From contig NC_087176.1 in assembly GCF_035594125.1 (NCBI RefSeq), positions 19,095,091 to 19,159,090 of the forward strand: DNA of 64,000 bases, in the 5' to 3' direction. The position numbers and the translations under genes were made by a program. Origin of the DNA: Scylla paramamosain (Eukaryota > Arthropoda > Malacostraca > Decapoda > Portunidae). The notes beneath the pieces were generated by a model. That model made no database searches and was not told the origin of the DNA. It saw only the letters and a program-made list of their open reading frames with translations. Below, one piece after another: positions 52,254-63,442 of the stretch (its first letter is position 1; every line of letters begins with the position of its first letter).

Positions 52254-52441
52254 TTGAGTTGAGTATCTCTCAGTTGTCTCTTCGTTAAGAGATGCAGTTT
52301 TTGAGTGGAGTATCTCTCAGTTGTCTCTTCGTTAAGAGATGCAGTTTTTGAGTGGAGTATCTCTCAGTTGTCTCTTCGTTAAGAGATGCAGTTTTTGAGT
52401 GGAGTATCTCTCAGTTGTCTCTTCGTTAAGAGATGCAGTTT
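52254..52441. repeat. Four near-identical 47-bp tandem units
   Basis: GAGTATCTCTCAG starts at 52261, 52308, 52355 and 52402. Each unit holds TCTCTTCGTTAAGAGA, a 6-bp stem with a 4-nt loop. The first unit differs by one base (GAGTTGAG versus GAGTGGAG). Confidence 0.96.
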
Positions 52442-55400
52442 TGCATTTTTTTTAAAGATTTTTAACTTTTTTTGTCATTTTCTGGATTTTACGCACAATG
52501 TTTTTTTTTTTTTTTCATTACGATGTGTTTTTTTTTCTACCTTTTTGTCATCATTTATTATCCGTTATAATTATTTTCTGGGTTTTGACTTTATTTTGTT
52601 ATTTATATTTCGTTATTTCATTTTTTTTTTTTTTTTGACATTTTAATTTTTATTATTTTTCTGCTTTTTTGCTTTTTTCTCATTTTTTTGTCATTGCCTG
52701 GCTTTTTTTTTTACTTTTTCTTTATGCTTCTTCATTCACTAAGATTTTTTATTTATTACTATTTTCTTTTAATATTTTTTTCTGACTTTTTTTACCATTT
52801 TTTGGCTTTATTTCTTTTTTTGTCATTATTTCCTAGCTTTTATACTTTTCTTTGTCACTATTTTCTAGATTTTTAATTATTTGTTATAGAAATTTTCATT
52901 TTTTTTTTTACTTCTTATTGATATTCATTATTTTAATGTTTTGTAGTTGTTTTATGTTTTTTGTTACTATTTTTTTTATATTTTCTCTTTTTTGTAATTC
53001 TTTTTTTCCTTTTTTTTCTTTTTTGTCACAATTTTCTGGCTCTTTACTTTTTATTACTTTTTTTCTTATACTTACAATTTGCTTTTTTTTTCATTATTTT
53101 ATTTTCATTTTTTTAATCTTTTGTAATTCTTTTATGTTTTTTTTTCTTACTCTTCTGCTTATCTTTCTTATTTTATTGTAATTATTTCATTTTTTTTACT
53201 TTTCTTATGTTTGTTATTATTTTGTCTTCACTTTCTCATTATTTTGTGGAATATTTTTTACATTTTTTGTCATTATTTTCTTCCATTTTCACTCATCACT
53301 TTTGTCACTTTTTGTCCCTTTCGTCATTTTTTTATATTTTTGTCATATTTTTTTTACTTTATCAATATTTTAAGCTTTTTTTACTTTTTTTTGTCATTTT
53401 CTGCCTTTTTATTTTTTAGTCATTCTGTTCTGAGTTTTTAGTTTTTGTAATTATTTTCACTTTTTTACTTTTTTGTCATTATCTTGTGGGTTTTTTCTAT
53501 TTTTGTCGCTATTTTTCACTTTTTGTCGCTATTTTGTTTAGTTTCCTTTCTTGTCAATATTTTATTTTTTTTTACTTTTTTGTCATTATTTATCTTTTTT
53601 TTCATTTTTGTCATTTATTTTTTTTGTTCTAATTATTTTCTGGATTTCCACTTTTGTCATTTTTTTTATTGATGTTTTGTCATTATTTTTTTGGTTTATT
53701 TTACTTTTTTGCTATTATTTTCATTTTTTGTCATTATTATTATTTTTTTACTTTTTTTCATTATTATTTTTTTATTATTTTCTTTTTTTTACTATTTTCA
53801 TTATTTTTTTACTTTTTTATTATTATTTTTTTTATTATTTTCTTTTTTTTACTTTTCTTCATTATTTTTTTTTTATTATTTTCTCTTACTTTTTCATTAT
53901 TATTTTTTTTACTTTTTTCATTATTATTATTTTTTTTACTTTTCATTATTATTTTTTTTTACCTTTTTTCATTATTATAATTTTTTTTATACTTTTTTCA
54001 TTATTATTTTTACTTTTTTTTCATTTTTTTTTGTTTTCTGTTATTTTTTTACTTTTTGTTTTATTATTTTTTTTTTTACTTTTCATCATTATTTTAGAGT
54101 TTTTAATTATCCTTACTATTTTTTTTTTCATTATTTTCAGCTTTTTTTTTTTATTTTAGTCAATGGTTTCTTGTCATCATTTTCTGCTTTTATTTTTTTC
54201 ACTACTTTCTGGCTTTTTTCAAAATTGTTTTCTCATTATTTTCTGACTTATTTTTTTATCATTATTTTATGGCTTTTTTTTTTTTTACTTTGATGTCTTT
54301 CTTTCTTTCTTTTTTATATTTTTTCTCACTATTTTTTCATTATTTTTATTTTTATTACTTTTGTTATTTTCTGGATTTTTTTACTTATCTTCCTTTTCCT
54401 CATTATTATTATTTTTTTACTTTTTCGGTATTATTTTCTGTTTCTGGTCACCATTTTTTGGCTTTTTTATATTTTTTAATTACTTGCCATAATATTCTGC
54501 CTTCTTTACTTCAACACTATTTCCATAATTTTGTAAACTTTTTTTTTTTATTTTTGGTCATTTTTGTTTCATTTTCTTTTTTCACATTTTTTTTTATCTT
54601 GTCTTTTTTTTTACTTTTCCCATTATGATTTTTTTTTTCTCATCATTTTGTGGCTTCCTCTCAGAATCTAGTTTTTCGGTGGTGAGTCACGTGATTACAT
54701 CATTAAAAGATACTATTTTTCTTCCTTTTTTTTCAATGTTTTCCGTTTTCCAAACGCAGTCTTCTTTCTCAGTGGACTAATAATTAAGTCAGACTTCTTA
54801 AGTTACGGTACAGTATTTTGTCTGTTTTTTAATCTTTTTTATTATTATTTTTCCTTACTTCTTTTTTTCTCAGTGGAGAGTCACTTAATTAATTTGTTTC
54901 CTCGTTAAGATTTTTTTTTCTATTTTTTCCTTGTTTTTATTTGTGCCATTGTTCTCTTGTTTCCTCTCACTGTTAATAGCCGTATTTCACCAGTTTTCCT
55001 CTCACTATCAATGGCTGTTTCACCAATACTGGATATAATTTTTCTTTTCTTTGTTTTTTTGTCGTTGTTTTGGTTTTCACAATCTTGATCCTCAGCAGGT
55101 TAACACTCAAATCGTAGCATTCTAAAATAACTTGTGTAAAGATTTCTTTGGTGGATTTGTATCTTTATATTTTGTCATCGTTTTCTGATTTACTCTCACT
55201 CAAAATATTTAGGCATCTTATTTAATGAAGATACTTTAATTACTTTTTTTTCTATTAATTTCTGGTTTCAACCGCGGATTGACAGTCGATTAATATACTT
55301 CATAGGTTATGAGAGCAAAGACTTTCTTGTTACTTTTTTTTTTACTTTATCTTTTTTATCTTTTAATTTCTTTTACGTCATTATTTTTCATTTAGTGTCA

Positions 55401-55759
55401 CGAATGTTCTTGTTCCTCGCTGAAGAATCACTCAGTTGTTTCGTCAATAACAGATAGATTAATATTTCTTTTTTTTCTTTGCAAATTTTAAGCGCTTTAT
55501 TTTTTTGCCATTAATTTCTGGATTTCACTCACCACCTTGTTCCTCAGTGGAATCACTTAGTGTTCTTGCTCCTTAATTAATGGATGAAAAACTTTTCTTT
55601 TTGGTCTAATTTCGGGTTTCGATTGACAAGCATGTTCCTCAGTAAAGACTCAGTGCTTAGGCTTCTTAATCCATAGTTAGAAAGCTTACTTTGTTTTTGT
55701 ACTTTTTTTTTCCAATTTTCTCGGTTGCACTGACTAGGATGGTCCTCAGTGCGAGTGAC
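52442..55759. repeat. T-rich degenerate satellite, 3.3 kb
   Basis: Two intermixed patterns. To about 54650, T-runs alternate with ACTTTTT, TTTGTCATTATTTT and TTCTGG(C/A)TTTT at a spacing of about 30-45 bp. From 54660 to 55759 the words GTTCCTCAGTG, GA(G/A)TCACT(C/T)AGT and CTTAATTAAT recur about every 85-200 bp between T-runs. The words TCGTTAAGA and CTCAGT link these units to the 47-bp repeats. All ORFs here encode Phe/Leu runs. The unit next to the 694-aa gene covers its stop codon. Confidence 0.85.
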
Positions 55760-57844
55760 TCAGTGTTTAGCGGCTTGCGACCCGTGATGGAGGCTCTGCG
55801 CACTAGTCCGCCCTTTCTTCTGTTTCTGTGAACGCAGCCGAGCCTTAAGGGCAGCCACCTCTCGGGCCCATTTCACTCGCGCGGGGCCTGAGGGTGGCGG
55901 CTGTGATTCCAGTACCTTCAAATCCAGATCAGGTTTATAATCAGTAGGTAGGCTGTAATGGGTGTCGATCTTACAGCGGACGGATTTCAGATTTATTTTG
56001 TTGCAGCGCTTTTTCTTCTCTCCTGACATTTGATTGTTTCTTTTCAGCTGGCGGACATAACGGTAATGGCTACACGAGAACGTCTTCTTTCTTAACTCCA
56101 GTTCCTTCTTTACCTTCATTCTCGCCGTCATGTTCTTCACCGGTGTTGGTGGGGAGGCCTTCCACCACCTCCACTTGCTGCTTACATTGGCCATCGCGGT
56201 GTTCTTGTGGCGGCAAGTCATTACCTTCTTTTTCAAATGTTGATCCTTCCCTATATTCTTCCGCGTCGTCATTTTTTCCACCGGTGATGTTGTCTTCACA
56301 TTGCCAAGCGACACACTCTCTCTCTTCTTTCTTAAAAGCATTGCTTTCCGTATCTTCTCTCTCCTTGTACTGTTCTTCACGATGACTTTGGTTAAAGACA
56401 AAAGTTTGGTTATAGAGGAAAGGTTAACTTTCTCAATAACGTCTTGTTTCTCAGCTTCCTTCTCAAAATTTTGTCCCTCTTTAATTTCCTTATCTGCAAT
56501 GTCCTTCTCAGGAGAGGTATTTTTCACATCTTCAACAACCACTTCCTTCTTTCCAGTGTCATGCGCATCATAGTCTTCCGAAACACTAGTCTCCTTTCCT
56601 TCAAGAGTATTAGCTTCCTCGCCTTCATGATATTCATCGTCTTTTTCCTGAACTAGCTGCATTTCACTAATTTTTGCTGGTTTCATTTCCTTCTCGGTAA
56701 CTTTTTGTTTCTCAGTATCTTCTTTCTCTTCCTCATCTGTCTTCTCTGTTTTTGTAGGGACGCTTTGCACATCTTCGGTGTCTCCTTCAGTCTCTTCAGA
56801 CTCATTTTTATCATATTCTTCCCAAACTGCGCTCTTCTCTTCTGCTGGATTCTTTTCGACACTTTCCGCGTTTTCATTATGTTTTTCGTGAACTAGCTGT
56901 ACTTCACTCATTGTTCCTGATTCTTTCTTCATCTCTGTATGGTTTTGTTCCTCTGTATCTTCTTTGACTTTCTTATTAGTGGTATTTTCATCAGCATTAT
57001 TCTTTTTCTCGAATGGAATGTCTTTCTTGTGTATTTCCTGAACCTGAACGATCTGGTTTTCTTTGTTTGTTTCTTTAGGCTTCATAGACGCCTGATTATC
57101 GCGAGGGACGGTACGAGGTGCGCTGCGCTGCTGTTGGCGTGCAGCAGGAGCGTCTTTGTTGAATGACCGCACGTTCTTGGTTTGCATGGAGATTACTGGC
57201 GGCAACTTTACAATTTCTGTAGTTGTTATCATGTTAACGGGTTTATCTTTCTTCTTAAAACTGTTGAACAAGGAAGTCGCGTAGTCGATCTTTACTTCGT
57301 TTTCGTCATCCCCGCGTTTAGCGCACTCGTACTTATCGTTCTCTTGTAACGGCTTATTTTTCTGTTTCTCAGCGGCATCGGTCTCGTCGCCGCCTGAAGC
57401 CGCTCGGTCCTTTTGAACAATTTTGAAGCTGGTTTCCGTGACATAAAGAACGAACTTTTCTGAATTTCGGTTCTCCATCTCTTGAAGGAAGGTTGCCAGG
57501 CGGCCAAAGAGGACAACCTTCTTTCCGCGCCGCTGCTTGATGGAGACCTTGACGGCCGTCTTGCCTGGCGTCCAGTATTCGCGGAAAACCATGCCGTCCA
57601 TGTACATCACAGTCTCCAGAGACGTGTACTTCTGGAGACTGGGTTCTTCTTTATGCGGTTTGAAAAAGAATTTGGCTACCTTCTTGAAGCGAGGCCCTCG
57701 TGGCCAGCAACAGCAGAAGAAAGATTTCGCGTCGGGATCTCCCATGGATACTTTGACAGCGCGTGGGGGGCCGCGGAGAATGTCGCCATTCTCCACGACA
57801 CACTCCCCACGCATGTATGTGCTGAAGGAGCGTCTACCATCCAT
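55760..57844 (-). CDS. Intronless 694-aa Lys/Glu-rich protein, function unknown
   Basis: A single minus-strand frame without stops. The first in-frame ATGs are at 57859 (weak context) and 57844 (strong: A at -3, G at +4). I chose 57844; an in-frame TAG lies upstream near 57892. Residues ~20-145 look folded, with two related segments ending AVKVS (residues 29-33 and 97-101), a Cys cluster FFCCCW (42-47) and a strand-rich tail (KVVLFG, KFVLYVTETSFKIV). Residues ~158-490 are acidic/basic and probably disordered. They include an 80-residue duplication starting SEVQLVHEK (313) and SEMQLVQEK (393). Residues ~440-595 carry three ~31-residue units with a (T/P)(S/T)P-x-x-K core. The C-terminus is basic (WAREVAALKARLRSQKQKKG). 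No signal peptide or membrane segment. I do not recognise the family. An AATAAA on the coding strand lies about 260 nt past the stop. Confidence 0.75.
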   Translation of the reverse strand: MDGRRSFSTYMRGECVVENGDILRGPPRAVKVSMGDPDAKSFFCCCWPRGPRFKKVAKFFFKPHKEEPSLQKYTSLETVMYMDGMVFREYWTPGKTAVKVSIKQRRGKKVVLFGRLATFLQEMENRNSEKFVLYVTETSFKIVQKDRAASGGDETDAAEKQKNKPLQENDKYECAKRGDDENEVKIDYATSLFNSFKKKDKPVNMITTTEIVKLPPVISMQTKNVRSFNKDAPAARQQQRSAPRTVPRDNQASMKPKETNKENQIVQVQEIHKKDIPFEKKNNADENTTNKKVKEDTEEQNHTEMKKESGTMSEVQLVHEKHNENAESVEKNPAEEKSAVWEEYDKNESEETEGDTEDVQSVPTKTEKTDEEEKEDTEKQKVTEKEMKPAKISEMQLVQEKDDEYHEGEEANTLEGKETSVSEDYDAHDTGKKEVVVEDVKNTSPEKDIADKEIKEGQNFEKEAEKQDVIEKVNLSSITKLLSLTKVIVKNSTRREKIRKAMLLRKKRESVSLGNVKTTSPVEKMTTRKNIGKDQHLKKKVMTCRHKNTAMANVSSKWRWWKASPPTPVKNMTARMKVKKELELRKKTFSCSHYRYVRQLKRNNQMSGEKKKRCNKINLKSVRCKIDTHYSLPTDYKPDLDLKVLESQPPPSGPARVKWAREVAALKARLRSQKQKKGRTSAQSLHHGSQAAKH

Positions 57845-58132
57845 CCTGTCTCCTGTCATCTGACAGACTGAATGTCCCACTAGGGTACACTAGTATTTAG
57901 GATACCTGAGGTGTTTGGAAAGTGCTTCACACTGGAGAGTTTGGAGTTGTGAAGAAATGCACACAGTGTTGCCGCCTTGCAGAGCACCGTCTTTAGGGTT
58001 CACAGGCAGGGAAGCACGTGCACCACGGATAGCGTGTTGGGGCTCGGGAGGTGGTCCCTCGCTGGCAACTGTAATCGGGCGCGACCAATAGGAAACTTGC
58101 GCTGCATTTCAACAGCCAATCACAAACCACAT
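57845..58132 (-). promoter_or_regulatory. Probable promoter side of the 694-aa gene, two CCAAT-type boxes
   Basis: About 235-270 nt upstream of the ATG, CCAAT occurs at 58084-58088 and 58111-58115 (both inverted relative to the gene). The interval is GC-richer than its surroundings and lacks repeats. No clear TATA box. The role is inferred only from position and motif. Confidence 0.35.
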
Positions 58133-58133
58133 C

Positions 58134-58194
<61 letters not shown>

Positions 58195-58246
58195 TATTAT
58201 TATTATTATTATTATATAATAATAATAATAACAATAATAATTATTA
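58133..58246. repeat. (ATT)n then (AAT)n inverted trinucleotide tract
   Basis: ATT at about 58134-58215 meets AAT at about 58215-58236, then ATT again, so the junction is palindromic. Confidence 0.93.
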
Positions 58247-58471
58247 TTATCCCTCCACCTCCATGACTGTTCATCCAAATTATTCTCTACCTGCAAATAC
58301 CAAACTTGCGTCACCTAATCTGGACACGACTCACTAACTCTTGCCTAACGGGAACCTCGCAGCAGGGGAGGGGGAGAGGAAGGGCAGAGGTTATTACAAG
58401 GCCTTGGAAACACACAGGGCGGGTCAGGTTAGGTATTATCTGAGCTCATTAAAGTTCACGTGAAGTCAAAG

Positions 58472-58472
<1 letters not shown>
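58247..58472. other. No gene recognised
   Basis: Short unique stretch, nothing supported. Confidence 0.4.
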
Positions 58473-58529
<57 letters not shown>

Positions 58530-58563
58530 TTTTTTTTTTACTATTGTATGGTGTATTTTTAAG

Positions 58564-58640
<77 letters not shown>
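58473..58640. repeat. (TG)n and (CT)n microsatellites
   Basis: TG at about 58473-58528 and CT at about 58566-58640. Confidence 0.96.
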
Positions 58641-58644
<4 letters not shown>

Positions 58645-58711
58645 GGCATTTAACGCAAGCGGATTCTCTTGTGTGAAATGTTGTATGGTTGTATGTTACG
58701 AGAATTTATTT

Positions 58712-58742
<31 letters not shown>

Positions 58743-59420
58743 AGGCAAATATGGCGAGTCAACAACAAATATGCTAAAAAAAACAAAATCAATCATACAA
58801 ACATTTATATTCGAAAAGGGAAAGAAATACAACAAACAAAAAAAAATACAAAGATAAATGTACAAAGACACACAGAAAACAGCAATGGAGGGACAACAGG
58901 TACGTAGGAGGACAAATTTGTATAGATGGGGAGATAAGAGGGGAGGGGAGAGGACAGGAGAGAAGAGGGGAAGAGAGGAAAGGAGAGGAGAGGAGAGGAG
59001 AGGAGAGGAGAGGACAGGAGAGAAGAGGGGAAGAGAGGAAAGGAGAGGAGAGGAGAGGAGAGGAGAGGAGAGGAGAAGAGAGGCTAAGAGAGAAGAGAAG
59101 CGAGTTAGGACTGAAGTGAAACGAAGTGAAATAAAATGAGAAGAGGGAGAGAAGAGAAGAAAGGACAAAAAGAGAGAAGATAAAAATTAAACTTGAAAAG
59201 AAATGAGGAGACAAGATATAGGAAAAGAAATGGAGATGAAAGCAGCATAGGAGAAATGAGAAGAGAAGAGAGGAGAAATAAGAAAAGAAAATACCAGAGA
59301 AAAGGAGAAAAAAATCTGAAATGACGATACGTAAAAGAAGATAAGAGAAGAGACGAGATGATGAAACAAGCATAGGTAAAAATAGGAGAGATAAAGAAAG
59401 AGAAACAGAAGAGAACAAAG
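58641..59420. repeat. Purine-rich tract with a 60-bp tandem duplication
   Basis: CA at 58712-58737. From 58930 the strand is almost pure A/G, with GGAGA pentamers. An identical block of about 33 bp ending GAAGAGGGGAAGAGAGGAA recurs exactly 60 bp later (58948-58980 and 59008-59040). AGAAG/GAGAA units continue to about 59410. Confidence 0.85.
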
Positions 59421-59434
59421 GACACTTACTATCA

Positions 59435-59438
<4 letters not shown>

Positions 59439-59518
<80 letters not shown>

Positions 59519-59534
59519 ACACACACACACACAC
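59439..59534. repeat. (CA)n microsatellite
   Basis: About 95 bp of CA with one ATA interruption. Confidence 0.96.
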
Positions 59535-59876
59535 TTCCCCTTAGCCAGACGCAGAAGGGCGCGCGATATCAACTTGCCTAACCGGAACCTGAAGCTGCTG
59601 CTGTTACCGAGCCGCCGCAGGTGTGATAATGACAGGTGTAGTGGTGAGGGACGCGACACTGGCGAATCATTAGGTGGTGGCGCGGAATGTAGCGAGGTAG
59701 AGCAGCGGTAACAGTGCTTGAAGTCCAGTAAATGAGACGCCAGTGTGTGTGTGTGTGTGTGTGTTTAATGGGCCGTGAATAGTATGCATATTACTATTCG
59801 TTCGTGTTGATTTGACTTTGTTAATTTGTAATGTGTGTTTCTTGTGTTTCGTGTGAATTCTAATTTGTTGTCGGTA
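59535..59876. other. No gene recognised
   Basis: GC-richer to 59720, with a short TG run at 59743-59763. No supported coding exon. Confidence 0.4.
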
Positions 59877-59897
59877 TCTATCTATTTATGTATCTAC

Positions 59898-59929
<32 letters not shown>

Positions 59930-59958
59930 GAATCTGATAGAAAGCATTCATGTGATGA

Positions 59959-60000
<42 letters not shown>
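59877..60000. repeat. (CTAT)n and (GA)n microsatellites
   Basis: CTAT at about 59879-59930 and GA at about 59961-60000. Confidence 0.95.
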
Positions 60001-60002
<2 letters not shown>

Positions 60003-60558
60003 TGTCGTCCCACATCTGCCTCTCATTCCAAAGTTATCTGCGTAAAGTTCTTTCATTAGGGTTTATTTTACGCCTCCGTGCTCCTTTTTCCTTCCATACA
60101 ATGCGGCCGTGAAGAGGAGATAGAGAACATGAAGTGGAGGGAAGTCGATGAAAAAGGAAGAATAGAAAAAGTTAGGAGAGGAGAGAAGAGAGGATAAGGA
60201 GGAGGAGGAAGAGGAGAAAGAGGATAAAGAAGGGAATATGAAGTGGTGTACCAGGAGTGAAGGAGAGAAAAATAAATAAAGAGCGAATAGAAGGTAGATG
60301 AAATGATAAAAGGAGGGAAAGGAATGTAATAATGATGAAGTTGATATTGGTGGTTGTGATGGTGATGATGGTAACTTGATAGACACTCGTGGTGGTGGTG
60401 TTAATGGTTGTGATGATGTATGTGGTGGTGTATTGCTGTTTGTGGTAGGACTTCAGGTGGTGGTGGTGGTGGTGGTGGTTCTGGTGTTGGTGGATGGTAA
60501 CTGTTAGGAATAAAGAGACCAGAAATGAAATCCAAATATTTACGAACAATATTGGTAC

Positions 60559-60560
<2 letters not shown>
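60001..60560. other. No gene recognised; GGT/GAT-type trinucleotides at 60335-60500
   Basis: Purine-rich to 60330, then imperfect GGT/GAT trinucleotides. ORFs are low complexity. Confidence 0.5.

Positions 60561-60648
<88 letters not shown>
60561..60648. repeat. (GA)n microsatellite
   Basis: About 88 bp of GA. Confidence 0.96.
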
Positions 60649-60652
<4 letters not shown>

Positions 60653-61300
60653 TCGAGGGTAGGGTGCTATAATTGGCTTTCATTTCACTTCAAACACTCA
60701 TTTACGCAAGAGTCCGCCAATTAAAGAGGATTCTCCCGCCACGACACGTCCGGTGTTCATTATCACTGAGTAAAAACACCGCGTGGCTGGAAATCTATCA
60801 CCTGTGCACTGGAAAGACAAAGGTGCGAAAAAAAAAGTGCAAGAACCTGAAATGGAAGCAGTTATCGTACTTACAAATTAATGAAACAAAAGATAAAATA
60901 AAAGACTATTCAGTTTCAATAAATGGAATATGAAGTTAAGAAAAGAAAATAATAAATGATTGTCTAAATTATTGCGCTACTTCTATAAAAAATTAATTAA
61001 ACAGAAAGGATGAAACAAAAAGACAATTCAGTTTCGGTAATTGGATACGAAGTCATGAAAAGAAAATGGTTAGCGATTGTGTAAACCATTGCTAAGGTAA
61101 GTTTACCACACCCCAATACAAATTAATCAAGCTGAGAAGGTAAAACAAAAGACGATTCAGTTTCTGTAAATCACATGTAAAATTCCGAAGAGAAAAAGGA
61201 ATAAATAATAAAGTAATGATGCCGCTAAGATTGCCCAGCTCCAATACAAATTAATCACACAAAAATATAAGAAAAGATTAAATTAAATGTGAAATTCTGA
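60649..61300. repeat. Degenerate tandem repeat, AAGACRATTCAGTTTC unit
   Basis: AAGAC(T/A/G)ATTCAGTTTC occurs near 60900, 61020 and 61150, about 120-130 bp apart. GAAGAGAAAA and ACAAATTAAT(C/G)A recur beside each occurrence, with a fourth poor unit near 61270. No gene. Confidence 0.7.
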
Positions 61301-62618
61301 GAAGAAAATTAACAAATGATAGTCTAAAAATATGGCTGCGTCTGCCCTACCACAACACTTTATAATACATTAATACGGTAAGAAATTATACATGGACTTG
61401 AAGGGGAACACTTAAAGAAAGATATATAGGCAAGGCTTGGATAAAGCACCGAATACAACAATACGTATGGCGTCTCCTCGGTCATCCTTTCAAAACTGCA
61501 AACACTGATGACAACTGCGCAGTTTCATACACGACAAAAATGTTTTCGAATCATTAATCTCTCCTGCATTGCCTGATGAAGGAAGCTGCGGGAAAAACTG
61601 TACTGCAATACTTTTACGCATTTTACAATCGCATCTGTTCGGCATTTCAGGAGTACAAATATTGGCACAAAGCCTCTGCGGGGGGTACGTGTATGGATTC
61701 AAAAATAGATGCAATTGCAAAAATATTTGTAAATGGTGAAAAGAGCGCGTTTTCTTTCATGAATATACATATTTCAGACGGAAATATTTTGTAGATACGC
61801 TTTTAGTTGAAGGTAAAATCTGAAACTTACTTCAGTAACTGGCACGACTAAGGGATCAATACGCGCCGCATCATTGACAACAGCAGCAGCTATTCCCTCC
61901 TGTGACTCCCGGTGGGCCCCAACCCAGACGTCCTTGGCATTCCAAAAAGTGTCGGCAGAATATATGAACAGACCTCGAGGGCTTGTCCTTGGTCTTTAGT
62001 TGTCTCTTACGAATAATGAGCATGATCGAACCCCAGGGAGGAATGGCACTTATACCTCGTGATTCATGTCCTGCACGCGAGCACGGGTTGGCGGCCTGAG
62101 GTATGCAGCATTACGTTATGATTGGTCGCACGGAACAATACCTGAATTGATAAGTTGCCTCTCCGCTAATATCTGTGATTATGCGAGGGCAAGCATTATC
62201 GAAGGCTTTATTTCTCTTCCCTAGGTTGTTCTTCAGTGTCTTGTCACGCAACAGCAAGGCACGGCAAGGCACATAGACGGACTGAGTCTCCTGTTCTTTG
62301 TCATGTGGCACATATATCGACAACGCCAAGTGGTGCTGAGCGAAGAGTTTTTATCCTAACTCAGCACCGAAGCTTCCCCGTGTGTACAGCCCCGAGACTA
62401 ACACCTCTAAGAAGCTACGAACTGGACACCAATTGCTGGAAATCCGTCGACAAGTTAACAGGCCAAAGTCTCGTTCGTTATCTAAATTAACCACATAAAT
62501 CGTTCCACTAACTAGAAACAGCCATGCACCACCCAACGAATCGAGGAAGAGCTCTCAATCTGTTAGGGCCTGGCGCGGCTCTTCCTGGGTCTGTGAGGTG
62601 AATGCAGCCCACTGGCCT
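61301..62618. other. No gene recognised
   Basis: Moderate GC content. Several short open frames on both strands lack motifs. No tRNA or snRNA pattern seen. Confidence 0.4.
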
Positions 62619-62820
62619 CCCGAGTTACGTCCACACTGGAAGAATGGAACAGCAGCTGGTGCCGTCTTTAGTTATTACAGTGATTATACCCCCTGCGGCT
62701 ACCCGAGTTACGTCCACAGAGGATGCATGGAGCAGCAGCTGGTGGCATATATAGTTATTACAGTGATTACACCCCCTGTGGAAGAATGAAGCCGCAGCTG
62801 GAGGTGTCTATAATTATTCT
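62619..62820. repeat. 83-bp tandem duplication with partial third unit
   Basis: CCCGAGTTACGTCCACA starts at 62619 and 62702, and TTAGTTATTACAGTGATTA is shared. A partial third unit (GAAGAATG, CAGCTGG) runs from 62782 to 62820. Confidence 0.92.
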
Positions 62821-63372
62821 CTTTAAGGCAGGAATCCTCGCTCCCTCCTGACTGATAGAGGAACGACTGCGCTGAATATCTTAATGCACCTAAGGAAATT
62901 ATGGGGATTTCAAGAAAATTTAAAAAAATCACGTTTGCGTGGCGTGTGCACATAAACACACACACACGAGCAAGCACAGCAAGCACAGCCCAGCATACAC
63001 GAACAGTCTCCCGCCGGCGGAACATGCAATCATCACGAGCGGACGGAGAGCAAAACCCCTTCCCTCCCCGCCTCGCCACGCCGTTTTTAAATATCCATCT
63101 GAATGTACATCACACCGGCAGCAGGACGCGCCAATATTCATGGCTACTGCAGTGACGAAGAGGCGTGCACCACCTCACGGAGACTGCGCCGCCACGACAA
63201 CTGAATAAATAAGCAAATAAATATATACATAGATAATGAGACCTTGAGATTACGTATATAAATGCATAGTTTCCACCTGCTATTATCTTTATCTGTTCTT
63301 AGAGACGTAATATGCTCAGTCATTTTTTATTCTTTATGATGTTTATTTATTTATTTATTTTTTTGACAGACA

Positions 63373-63373
<1 letters not shown>
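62821..63373. other. No gene recognised
   Basis: GC-rich at 62990-63200, then AT-rich. No supported exon on either strand. Confidence 0.4.

Positions 63374-63440
<67 letters not shown>
63374..63440. repeat. (CT)n microsatellite
   Basis: About 67 bp of CT. Confidence 0.96.

Positions 63441-63442
<2 letters not shown>

Noticed and set aside
52254..52441. Regularly spaced 47-bp units considered as a CRISPR array
   Set aside because: Units are directly tandem with no spacers, and the genome is eukaryotic.
53200..54628. Phe/Leu-rich ORFs up to 202 codons that look like membrane proteins
   Set aside because: Pure T-rich satellite read in several frames at once, with no charged or conserved positions.
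57859..57880. Longer 706-residue start for the 694-aa protein
   Set aside because: The first codon of that version is GTG, not ATG. The first ATG (57859) has a weak context and the second (57844) a strong one.
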